In this document: positions 22,453 through 32,553 of the stretch, piece after piece
How positions within the stretch are numbered: the stretch's first letter is position 1
Layout of the letters: the number at the start of each line of letters is the position of its first letter
Program-made: the position numbers and the translations under genes
Assembly (NCBI GenBank): GCA_963931865.1
Contig: OZ007508.1
Span: 67,001-131,000, forward strand
DNA length: 64,000 bases
Direction of reading: 5' to 3'
From: Axinella damicornis
Lineage: Eukaryota > Porifera > Demospongiae > Axinellida > Axinellidae
The notes under the pieces: model-generated
What the model was told of the DNA's origin: nothing
Seen by the model: the letters and a program-made list of their open reading frames with translations, nothing else
The model's database searches: none

Positions 22453-25400
22453 GTAGTAGACAGACAGACAGACAGACAGTTAGATAAATCGAGGGAGGAG
22501 GAGGACAAGGAGAGAGAAGAGTAGGGAAGAGTCAAGGAACAAGTAGTTAGTCCCTTACATTCCCTGCAGCTGGAGGAGACGAAGAGTGAGTTGGTGAGGA
22601 GTGCGGAGGAGGGCAAGGCAGAGGTGCAGCAGTACAAGGCAGAGGCGACCTCTGCCAGACTGGAGCACGAGGAAGCAAAGAAGTCCTTTGACTCCCAGGT
22701 CAGTCTAGTGGACACAGGAGCAGTAACCTCATGCATTGTTACTGCTCCTTCTCAGCGTCTCGTGACTTGCTGAAGGTCCTATCCTCCTAACCTGGTGTCA
22801 TGGTGTAATTGTCCCCCTCCTTTCCATTTAGTAAGCTAATTTGTAAGCTAATCTGCAAGTGAAAACTAGGGCCCTGCTCCCCTATTTTAGTTGTGAATGA
22901 AATGTGCTCTACTGTAAAAGATTTGTGTTCCTGCCCTCCAGGTGGGTGAGCTGTGTGTCATGCTGGAGAAGTACCGCTCAGAGAACCAGAGGATCGTCTT
23001 GCAGAAGGACCGTGATATTGAGACACTGCAACAGCATGTCAGCAAGGAAGAGAAGTCCAAAGTTAGTGCCCTTGGTATGCACTTGGTACTTCTAGCATCA
23101 GTTGTTGCCTCTCCTCTCTCCCCTTACCTCAGAGCTGCCTGGAGTTGGAGCTGGTGGAGTGTCGCGGCCATGTCTCCCAGCTGGAGAAGGACCTGGCCTC
23201 AAAAGAAGATGAACTGAAAGAGCTACTCAAGGCCATCGAGTGCATGCAGACCTCTAAGGTGGATAGCGTGCCCACTACCCGCCGGTAATCCTTACTGCAT
23301 TAATGTAATGGTGTCCCCACATGCAGCCCAGCTGTGCGGTCCCAGCCACACCTCGCAGGAGTACTGTACGTGATGATTTGTCAAGCCCCTCCACTCAGAA
23401 TCCCACCACGCCCCCCTCCCCTCATCCCACCACCCCACAGGGAGTGCCTGGTAAATACATGTCTTGTTACACTGAGTGGACTACAATCATTGTATTACTG
23501 CATTGTGGTGTTACTGACTTAGTCTCGCCAGCCAGACATGCGGAAGATTACGTCCGGTGACTTGTTGTAAATTATTGCGGAAGATGTCACGTGACAGTAT
23601 AACACAAGACTTGTCACTACCTCTTGGTAGGATTAGAAACACATTCTTTCCTTGAAGAAATTGCTGGACTAACTAACTCCTGCTTCCGACGTAACTCAGC
23701 ATATCCTAACAACTGTGTAGGTTTAGTAATCACAGCATGTAATCTAGGTCATGTGATTAATAAAGCAGTTCCTTGAATCTGATTGGCTCTGCCAACTTCC
23801 TAGCAGACGGCACGGAATGTTGGCAATAATCACCAGACATAATTTTCCATCTAATCATAATACACAGATATTACAGTGATACATTTGGCCTAGCAGACTC
23901 TGAATGCCAAAAAACCGGACGAAATGTTGAACAAGTCAAATACTGATTTGCCATCTGAATATTCGCATGCTACTTCTCTTCTCCCTTCACACACAGTTCC
24001 CTGTACCCCAAAGCATCCTCCCTCCAGCTGTCGTGTGCCAGCCTTAATCACCCCAAAGCGTACACCTGCTGCCTCCAAACTGATGCCTACTGTGGTCAGC
24101 ACACCTCAGGTATGTACATGCCCGGAGGAGCAGTGGACAGTTGACACACACCACCACAGACCAGTAGCATCTCTTAGTCTCATTCCATCCCCAAATGGTT
24201 TTAGAATGAGACCGAAGAGTCCAAATGTTTACTCCACAAGTCGTATGTTACTCCCCCACTCCTACCTCACACACACTTCCCCTCCCAGTCGAGAGTGTAC
24301 AACTATCGTGTGTCCTCCACACCCCGTGCCAGCAAGCCTCGGCCCACACCGTGCACCCCTCGTTCTGTTTCCAAGTAAGGAGTGCCGCAGTTTTGAGGGG
24401 CATCTATCTGGTGTTGGTGGTGTGGTGAATGAGTGGATGTGTAGTGTGTGGATCACCTCTCACTGCGGGGTACGGGTATGTATGTCCTCTCTAGGGCAAA
24501 GAAGTTCCATGTCGGTGACTCAGGGAGCGAGGGGGAGGGGGAAGAGGTGAGGAAATTCCAAGAGCTCTATCCCAGAATGGATGAAGAGTGTGTGTTCAAG
24601 AAGCCCACAGCAAAGGTATGGTGTGGGTAGTGAAGGTACGGTGTGGGTAGTGAAGGTATGGTGTGGGTAGTGAAGGTATGGTGTGGGTAGTGAAGGTATG
24701 GTGTGGGTAGTGAAGGTATGGTGTGGGTAGTGAAGGTATGGTGTGGGTAGTGAAGGTATGGTGTGGGTAGTGAAGGTATGGTGTGGGTAGTGAAGGTATG
24801 GTGTGGGTAGTGAAGGTATGGTGTGGGTAGTGAAGGTATGGTGTGGGTAGTGAAGGTATGGTGTGGGTAGTGAAGGTATGGTGTGGGTAGTGAAGGTACG
24901 GTGTGGGTAGTGAAGGTATGGTGTGGGTAGTGAAGGTACGGTGTGGGTAGTGAAGGTATGGTGTGGGTAGTGAAGGTATGGTGTGGGTAGTGAAGGTATG
25001 GTGTGGGTAGTGAAGGTATGGTGTGGGTAGTGAAGGTATGGTGTGGGTAGTGAAGGTATGGTGTGGGTAGTGAAGGTACGGTGTGGGTATAGTGAAGGTA
25101 TGGTGTGGGTAGTGAAGGTATGGTGTGGGTAGTGAAGGTATGGTGTGGGTAGTGAAGGTATGGTGTGGGTAGTGAAGGTATGGTGTGGGTAGTGAAGGTA
25201 CGGTGTGGGTAGTGAAGGTATGGTGTGGGTAGTGAAGGTATGGTGTGGGTAGTGAAGGTATGGTGTGGGTAGTGAAGGTATGGTGTGGGTAGTGAAGGTA
25301 CGGTGTGGGTAGTGAAGGTATATTGGAAGCTCCAACTTGGTGGTATGAATAGGAGTGCATGTACTTGTAGGGCATTCACGAATTTCACTTCTCTGAGTGC

Positions 25401-26314
25401 GCTTGTACACTTGCAGTAGAGTGAGTCTGATTAATGGACTCATTGGATCGCAGTGTGCTTCCTACACGCACATAGACCAGGATGTACCATCCCACGTGAA
25501 CTATAACTGTTAATTGCATTCCAAAGTATGACTAACTATTGCCACATAGAGTTTATACAGCTGAGATTGCAGCCTACACGGACAGATTAGTTGCCTCGTG
25601 CTACGGTGCTCGGCAATTATGGTGTTTGAATAGCTAATAACCTTAAGCTCCATTGAAGAGTGTGTGATTATTATGTTGTGTACTTGCACCAACTTGTACC
25701 ATAAACAATACGTATTTGCAAGCTGATTGGTTGAATAAGTGTGCAAAATAGTGTGTAGCATGCTGATTGGATTAATAATTATGTCATTAGCAATGGTGTG
25801 AAATGTAGCAATGGCGTAAAGATGTAGCAACGAAAAGACCACGTCTACTTTTCACTTGAACAAAGCACGATTTGAGGAGGCTATGGCACGGCGTCTAGTT
25901 TTCAAATGTTTTTTATACTTGTAATACATTATGACTAACAGTTAATAGCCTGACTGTGCTCATGCAAGTCATAACAGGACCAAATAGCACTCGGCTATGC
26001 CTCGTGCAATTTGTGCCGGTTACTCGTGATGTTAGTGCCAAAGTACGTGCTGCTAATTTTACTTATATCGTGTGTTGTGTGTACCCACACTGGTGGTGGT
26101 CCTTGCACAGAAGACGACTGCTGGTGGCAGTACGGCAGGAGTGGTGGCCATTAGCAAGAACACGAAGACTGCACGTCGCAAGCCATTGGCCAGTCGCAAT
26201 GGACGAGGGAAAACCTCAGAAGGGGAGAAGAAGAGGGCAGGAGGAAGTCAGCAGGTGGAGGACTTCTCCTGGTTTGAACTGGACTCAGTGTTTGGCTTCG
26301 GCCCAGATGACTGA
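17679..26314 (+). CDS. SYCP1: Synaptonemal complex protein 1 (transverse filament) orthologue
   Basis: 23 exons join in phase: 17679-17838, 18188-18321, 18633-18698, 18781-18848, 18952-19025, 19089-19147, 19632-19701, 19920-19981, 20111-20219, 20285-20442, 20604-20795, 20890-21081, 21258-21464, 21692-21820, 21932-22117, 22570-22698, 22942-23061, 23133-23258, 23327-23450, 23997-24109, 24289-24374, 24495-24615, 26111-26314, giving 962 aa (human about 976). The diagnostic start of the coiled coil is QEAEKIRKWKN (residues 78-88), then LQDAKQTIDSQRKSL and ATRDLCNALKDH. A long heptad-rich rod follows to about residue 770. The tail is basic and rich in TP/SP sites (ALITPKRTP, PTPCTPRS), then KKFHVGDSGSE and an acidic end. 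The protein would bridge homologues in meiotic prophase, C-termini on chromosome axes. Identification rests on recalled motifs plus matching order and length. Confidence 0.82.
18044..18083. repeat. Poly(G) tract in SYCP1 intron 1
   Basis: Run of more than 30 G, preceded by GGGGAGAG. Quadruplex-forming on the transcript strand; length unreliable. Confidence 0.8.
18741..18766. repeat. Poly(C) tract upstream of SYCP1 exon 4
   Basis: About 26 C bases, 14 bases before the CATCCCTCAG acceptor of exon 4; acts as the pyrimidine tract. Confidence 0.75.
19738..19875. repeat. (CA)n microsatellite in SYCP1 intron 7
   Basis: About 138 bp of CACACA with a few ATAC interruptions, ending 44 bases before the exon 8 acceptor. 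Confidence 0.9.
21882..21931. repeat. Poly(C) then (CA)n before SYCP1 exon 15
   Basis: A run of over 20 C and a CACACA tract lead directly into the CACAG|GCATC acceptor. Confidence 0.75.
22134..22470. repeat. (GATA)n microsatellite blocks in SYCP1 intron 15
   Basis: Several GATAGATAGATA arrays (22134-22170, 22186-22245, 22342-22452) followed by a GACAGACA array. Confidence 0.9.
24606..25320. repeat. 20-bp minisatellite built on the SYCP1 exon 22 donor site
   Basis: About 36 copies of GGTATGGTGTGGGTAGTGAA, beginning exactly at the exon 22 donor (GCAAAG|GTATGG). Each unit ends in GAAG|GTATGG, so every copy carries a plausible 5' splice site. A few units read GGTACGG, and one unit near 25081 is 22 bp. 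The reverse strand shows long open frames only because the unit lacks stops. Confidence 0.9.
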
Positions 26315-26675
26315 AAGCACACAGATGTAGCTAACATGACATGCTGACTACCCACTAGACCACCTTGCAGTATAGTACTTTAGCTAAACTTCATTACGGT
26401 TCTAAACTTTATTATGGTTCTAAACCATGTAAAGACACCCACCCAATCAGTTGTGCAATATTCATGCAATTCAAAGAGCAGTTTCCATGTAGGTCCCGCA
26501 GGATGCATGAAAGTACTGGCAGGCACCTCCGACTTAGGTGCAATTGCTCCCCACACCCTATGTGGGTCAGGTATGAGATGTTGTCTTGCAGCCCCACCAG
26601 TCTGAGAACATGACCTTATGTCTTCTAGTCTTTCCATATTCGTTGAGCTACATGTAGTCTGAGGCACTGGAGGAG

Positions 26676-26683
26676 TATAAAAG
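26676..26683 (+). promoter_or_regulatory. TATA box of the secreted-protein gene
   Basis: TATAAAAG lies 83 bases upstream of the ATG at 26766 in a GGAG-TATAAAAG-GGGC context, a textbook TATA element. Transcription would start near 26705-26710. Confidence 0.65.
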
Positions 26684-26765
26684 GGGCTACATGAACTGGA
26701 TCTGAGCCAGAGGTGCAGATACTAGCTGGAAGGATTTTTAACATAACGTGTAACGAATCACGAGG

Positions 26766-27549
26766 ATGATGGGTCGTGGTGTTGTCTTGCTGCTGCTCCT
26801 GGCAGTGCTTGTACTGCAGTGCAACGGCCGACCGCGGAGGACCCGGCCGGTACAGTGCAGCCCTAGAGAATGCTATACTGCCCATTGTATCATCAACTAT
26901 TTTGTGTTTGCAGGACAACAGTCCCAGAAAGGTATGGATGTTACTAGTAATACTGGATCTAATCATTGTTAACGTGAAGGTTTGTGTGTGCTCTCTTGCA
27001 GACTGGCACTCCCAGGAAGGTACGTTGGTACTCTAACGTTAGGGTTCTGTTTTATTGCAGGTGTAATGTTTTCCTGTTTTCATTAAATAGATGGGTACTC
27101 CTCGGAACCCAAATTCCCTTCCCACCTCTCAACCTTCTGCTGCCAGGGGTATTGACCTGGCTCAAGTGGTCAGCTCCTCCTCACTCCTCGAGTGCTGCCT
27201 GCTCTGCTTTGCACAGCTCTTCAATGACAGGTTTGGACTGGGAGGTTTCTTCCTGTGCAAAGCCATCTGCGTTGGGCTGCACAAGGCCCCAACCACTTCT
27301 CCTCCAGCCACGACAGCACTCCCAACCACAACAGCACTCCCAACCAGGACAGCACTCCCAACCACGACAGCACTCCCAACCACGACAGCACTCCCAGCCA
27401 CGACAGCACTCCCAACCACGACAACACCTCCCACTACGTCCACCACTGCCACCATGTCCACCACTGCCACCACATCCACCACTGCCACTACGTCCACCAC
27501 TGCTGTTGCGAGTACAGTCCCAATGCCCACTCCTATTACTACAATGTAG
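26766..27549 (+). CDS. Small secreted Cys-rich, mucin-like protein (family member 1)
   Basis: Four phase-0 exons: 26766-26849, 26914-26931 (18 nt), 27002-27019 (18 nt), 27091-27549; 192 aa. A signal peptide is clear (MGRGVVLLLLLAVLVLQCNG), then a basic stretch RPRRTRP. The two microexons and the start of exon 4 encode a repeated hexapeptide: DNSPRK, TGTPRK, MGTPRN. A helical-looking Cys module follows (CCLLCFAQLF ... FLCKAICVGL), then a Thr/Pro/Ala tail of TTALP repeats and STTAT repeats, likely O-glycosylated. Introns are very short (64-71 bases). The start may be either of two adjacent ATGs. Function unknown. A paralogue lies tail-to-tail at 27871-28710. Confidence 0.65.
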
Positions 27550-27870
27550 TAACACTGCTGTGGAACACAAGAAAGCTGCTACAGTTAATTGCTGTTTGTA
27601 CTATAAAGTAGCTAGCAAGCAGACACAGTATATCGTATAAACAATTTCAAAAGATTTTGATCACAAAAAGTGAATTTGTGGGAGGTTGGACAATTAAGCA
27701 CTAGACCTTCATTAATCTTGTTGATCCCTATACCCATCCCCAAGTGAAGTTCATCAAGGAAGCAGAATTATAATTATTAAGTAAGTGGCTCAAAAACAGC
27801 AGTGCTGAGATACAAAAGTGATCATTATTTGCAGTTTACACACAGTTCTTATGAGAAAAGTAAGTGAGCA

Positions 27871-28710
27871 TCAGAATGTTATGGTACTGGAGCCCGTACT
27901 CGCAGTGGTAGCTGTAGTGGCAGTGGTGGACGTAGTGGCAGTGGTGGCCGTAGTGGCAGTGGTAGCCGTAGTGGCAGTGGTGGCCGTAGTGGCAGTGGTG
28001 GCCGTAGTGGCAGTGGTGGATGTAGTGGCAGTGGTGGATGTAGTGGCAGTGGTAGCCGTAGTGGCAGTGGTAGATGTAGTTGGACTTGTAGCTGTAGTGG
28101 CAGTGGTAGATGTAGTTGGACTGCCAGTAGTGGGAGGCGGCGTGGTCGGAGGGAACAGTCCAAAACATGCCAACTTGCATTTGATCAGCTTAAGCACTTG
28201 GCGCAACCCATACACTCTTCTGGATGTGAACGCTGCAAAGCAGTTCTTACAGCACTTCTGCGTAGAGTAGGACACCCGCTGCCGTCCTACTGGAGCACGG
28301 GGGCCAGCCTGCACAGTTCCCCTCCCCCTCCATCCTCGCTGGGGAAAGGAATCATCCATGCATGACCTGAGGCACCAAACAATATCATGTGGGTACTGAA
28401 TGTTGCTACCTAGCAGTGAACCTGTAATCATGATATTAATGTCACACTAGTCTCATTGCAACAGTCAGCAGCAGCACCAAGCAAGAATATAGCGATCATG
28501 AAGTCTTACTATCCGTGCAAGCTGTTCTGTTACAGAGCATGACTGTACTAGTAAATAGCAGTCATGCTAATTATACGTAGTCCTGAATTGTGTATAGATT
28601 TTCAGTCATGCACGCACACATACCTTCATATTGGTTCCACCTCTCCTGGCCCAGCACTCTACCACAAGGAGAGACAGTAGCAGGATCAGGGAAATATGGG
28701 ATGGACGCAT
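27871..28710 (-). CDS. Small secreted Cys-rich, mucin-like protein (family member 2)
   Basis: Two phase-0 exons, 28624-28710 and 27871-28338, give 184 aa. The signal peptide is MRPSHISLILLLSLLVVECW, then RRGGTNMK. Exon 2 starts with a basic Arg/Gly stretch, then a Cys module KCCKNCFAAF ... LIKCKLACFGL that matches the module of the plus-strand gene (CCxxCFA, then CKxxCxGL, then a Pro/Thr tail). The tail is long (TTSTTATTATS-type repeats) and ends STGSSTITF. A weak TATA-like AAATAAAA lies about 50 bases upstream. Further microexons within the 285-base intron cannot be excluded. Same function as its neighbour presumed; unknown. Confidence 0.6.
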
Positions 28711-29186
28711 CTTGCCACGGTTGACCGACTATTCTCAGGTGTGTGCCAGAGCTCTCACATTTTATTTGCACCGATATTGCCATGTACGTACTAGACCACA
28801 AACACTGGCGTTAACTGTCGACATGTAATGTCAAGCAAATTTGGTGTCCCTAATTCGATCAGTACACTGGGGTCAGCTCACGCCCTCAGACACTCACACG
28901 TCCCACCCAGAACACACAGACCCGCGCATTTGGCAGCAATCTCTCAAGCCAGCAATAATTAACAACCACAAACATAATATCATCTCAGAGCAAAATATAA
29001 TAAGGGCAAATTTATTTTCTAGAAATAAGGTTGAGGTTAAAGTCCAAGACTGTCATGTATAGCAGAGGTACACTGCATGCCGGAGATCAGAGCCTGGTCG
29101 CCCTCACATACTTACTGTACTATTATAGTAAACTATGACTGGAGCATACATGAATTTGCTATATCAATCTGTGTTCAGAGGCTGAG

Positions 29187-29220
<34 letters not shown>

Positions 29221-29560
29221 GAAGCGAGGAGGAATTCAGTTCGTAAACAGACACCGAGCAGCCTTTTACATGGCGCAAATCACATGTATGCATGTATGTA
29301 TGAACAGGGAAGCCCCTTCAGCTATTTGTGCTGATCTTCCAGGGGGCCCTGCATGTGCATGAATTGAGTTTCGTACAACACAGATGAATTGAGCTTTGTG
29401 AGCACATGTACAATACCGTCTCGTAAGCCTCCCCAGGCTGGTTGCTTTTATGCAAGTGACATAAAAATTTTGATTGATTGATTGATTGATTGATTGTACA
29501 ACTTTGCTCACAGCTACAAGCATCTGGAGATGTCACTCACAGACCCTCTACTCAACTTCA
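28711..29560. other. Intergenic region, no gene seen
   Basis: Holds a (TG)n tract at 29190-29220 and a (TTGA)n tract at 29470-29497; ORFs are short and random-looking. Confidence 0.5.
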
Positions 29561-31391
29561 CTAGCCCACCTCTGAGGTTGTGCTGGTGTGGGGGGGATTT
29601 GGTGTCGGCTCCATCTGTTCCAGTTTGTTGGCCAGAGCGTGGTGGAAGGACTTCTGGTAGCCAGGGCTGAGGTGGTCCAACAAGGCATACACCGTCTCGT
29701 AGGTCTCCAGATCACCACATCCCTCCAGCTCCAGACTGTTGTAGTCCTTCCCAACCACCTACATTGACAGGTGAGGTGAGTGTGGGTGGGTGGGTGGGTG
29801 TGTCCGTGGCGTGTAGGCTTGTCATATTATAATTGGTCCCCCCCAAAAGCGGTCCCCCGGACTGTCTACGGCAGAATAATTGGTCCCCCCTGGGACCATC
29901 CATGGCGCTGTAAGCAGTCCCCCCTTGCCGTAATTGGTCCCACTAGTTGTTCACTAGCCCAAGTCAACTATGAAGCGAGGAAGCATAAACAGACGCGAAT
30001 GGAGAGTCTGCACCATCCATCAGGAGGCCATGTAGTCCAAGTTATCAGGAGCCAATAATGCTCCTGAAAGTATTTATAAGTCACGCATGCATGATAGCAG
30101 GAGCGCATGAGCTGCCTTCGGCGGCTCATGCGCTCCTGATGATAGCTACTCGTACTCGTTCCCACACGGTTTAGCTCAGAGTAAGATAACACACAAAACA
30201 ACTTTAATGCTGCAAAACCATTCCTTCGTAGTCGGTGTAGCCTCCATAAGTACAGAAATATACTGATCTTTGTTGGAGGTTGGTATTCGTCACTTAATCT
30301 CGTTGTCAGACCCAAACGACCGCCCAATGTGGATCACTTGGAGTATCACTCACAGGGAAGGAGGGCCTGATTTCTTCTCAACTTGAACAGCCAAGCTGGA
30401 CAACCTTCCTGTACGTACCCTGCTGAGCGCTCGTCACAGATCCTGCATCTATGGGGTGGGACCATCTACAGCAAGGGGGGACCAGGTATGGCTGCGATAT
30501 TTGGTCCGGGGGGACCGATTATTCTGCCGCGGACAGTCCGGGGGGGACCGCTTTTCAGGGGGGACTGTCCACGGCATGACAGGCTAAGATCACTTGAATG
30601 TAATGAGTATAAGATGACAGCATTTATGCAGAGGGTGGTAGGTGGTGAGGATGGTTTTGAGGGAAAACCAATTGTGGAGAGGACAGTTTTGATGGAGGGC
30701 AGTTTTAGAGAGGACAGTTTCAATGGAGGGGAGTTTTAGAGAGGACAGTTTTGACAGAGGGCGGTTGTAGAGAGGACAGTCTTGATGGAGGATGGTTTTG
30801 ACAGAGGATGGCTGTGGAGAGGACGGTTTTGACGGAGGGCGGTTTTGACAGAGGACAGTGGTGGAGAGACGGTTTTGACAGAGGACAGTGGTGGAGAGAC
30901 GGTTTTGACAGAGGGCGGTTGTGGATCAGAGGAATCATATATAGGGGGTGGTAGTGGAGAGGGCAAGTCCGATATGGAAGCGAGATATTTTATGAAAAGA
31001 AAATAGTGTGGTCTACAGTCTGATGATGCTGTGCCCACCAGACTGAGACCCGTGATGCCTTAATTGCCTATATACCAGAGCTTGATGCACAAAGTGAGGT
31101 GGTAAAAGGGTAGCGTGGCATGTGGCCATGTAGCTGTGTCCCGTCCACCTACGACCTTTCAAAACTGTACTCATACCTTACCTCAAATCCTCGCATGCTC
31201 AGTCGCACACAGTAGCGCTGCCCCTCCAGCGTGGTCAAATTCATGTGAACGCAGCTTGGATCACACGGAAGCGTGTCGCTCATCTTGCCCTCCGCAATGG
31301 CGTACGCCACCTCCTCCAAGCTCTGCTGCGCCTCTTGCGAGAAATCTAGTACGCCCTCGGCTGCCATCTTGTGGAGGAAATCCCCTCCCAT
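29561..31391 (-). CDS. GSKIP: GSK3-beta interaction protein homologue
   Basis: Two exons, 31182-31391 and 29561-29758, join in phase 0 (FEG... donor GAG|GTAAGG, acceptor TGTAG|GTGG) to give 135 aa, close to human GSKIP (139). Recognised by EAQQSLEEVAYAIAEG, LEGQRYCVRLSMRGFEVVG and the C-terminal GSK3-binding helix region ETVYALLDHLSPGYQKSF. The protein binds GSK3 and, in vertebrates, PKA. The intron (1423 bp) contains a repeat element and a minisatellite. The first ATG used is 31391; a second Met at codon 9 is also possible. Confidence 0.85.
29825..30585. mobile_element. Non-autonomous repeat element, copy B (reverse of copy A)
   Basis: Lies in the GSKIP intron. Left end TATAATTGGTCCCCCCC; right end GGGGGGACTGTCCACGGC. 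The body matches the 11337-11871 element in opposite orientation and carries about 225 bases of extra sequence. A palindromic GGAGCGCATGAGC / GCTCATGCGCTCC pair sits at 30098-30138. Confidence 0.6.
30640..30915. repeat. Degenerate minisatellite of about 30 bp in the GSKIP intron
   Basis: Repeated words GAGAGGACAGTTTTGA, ACAGAGGGCGGTT and ACAGAGGACAGTGGTGG. Confidence 0.75.
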
Positions 31392-31707
31392 GGGCCCTGG
31401 AGCTCATACGTCAGCGTGCAGCCCCACCCCCCTGGCTGCTCGGAGTGTTCCCTGCGCGGCGGCGGCCATAATCAATGTGCTACCAATTCAAGCCTTTCTG
31501 CTTTGGTACTATTTTGCGCGTTAGGGCTGTTAGTGTACGTACATGTAGAGAACTGCCCTAGATGGAGTTCTCGATTCCTGTGATGCTTTGTTACGTGCGT
31601 GCGTCGTACGCCCACGTGGGGCGTGGCTGGATCGCCGTATTTGGCATACAAAATACAGCCCTGCCTACTATCGGATTAGTTTAGTAGCTGTTCGCCATCG
31701 ATGCATC
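31392..31707. promoter_or_regulatory. Bidirectional promoter region of GSKIP and the 31708 gene
   Basis: The two start codons are 316 bases apart on opposite strands. The gap is GC-rich near GSKIP (GCGCGGCGGCGGCC) with no TATA box, consistent with a shared promoter. Confidence 0.4.
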
Positions 31708-32235
<528 letters not shown>

Positions 32236-32553
32236 GCCACTCTGTGTACACTGTGATGTGGCATGCATGCCTACAATACATGAGAACTCAGTCATTCATA
32301 CCACACACTGCATGTACAGTATTGACTTTTGTGGATGATTGATGCCTGCATACATGTAGCAATTTTGTGTGTTAACTATGCACTGCAGTACCCCCCTTCC
32401 TCATGGACGTACACTTTCCATGTATAGTGATAGTGCCAAATGCTGACACTAGACTTAGATCTGGACTGACTTATTTTGTTGCATTTGTACACAAAATTTA
32501 AATCGTTCAATAAATAATTTCCTCAGTTCAATAAAATTATTTCCGCTGCGCTC
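32236..32553. other. Convergent gap with possible 3' ends
   Basis: AATAAA-type signals occur at 32508-32514 (plus strand) and near 32527-32533 (AATAAAA). No ORF of interest. Confidence 0.4.

Noticed and set aside
23259..23284. Extension of SYCP1 exon 18 to the donor at 23285
   Set aside because: It would put exon 19 in a frame lacking the TP/SP pattern; the donor at 23259 (AAG|GTGGAT) keeps phase.
24606..25320. CRISPR array possibility
   Set aside because: Direct tandem repeat with no spacers, in a eukaryotic intron.
24520..25443. 300-codon minus-strand ORFs (HTIPSLPTPYLHY repeats)
   Set aside because: Open in all three frames because the 20-bp minisatellite unit lacks stops; it lies in a SYCP1 intron.
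27162..27570. Val/Trp-rich antisense ORFs over the Thr-rich repeat
   Set aside because: Shadows of the coding repeat on the opposite strand.
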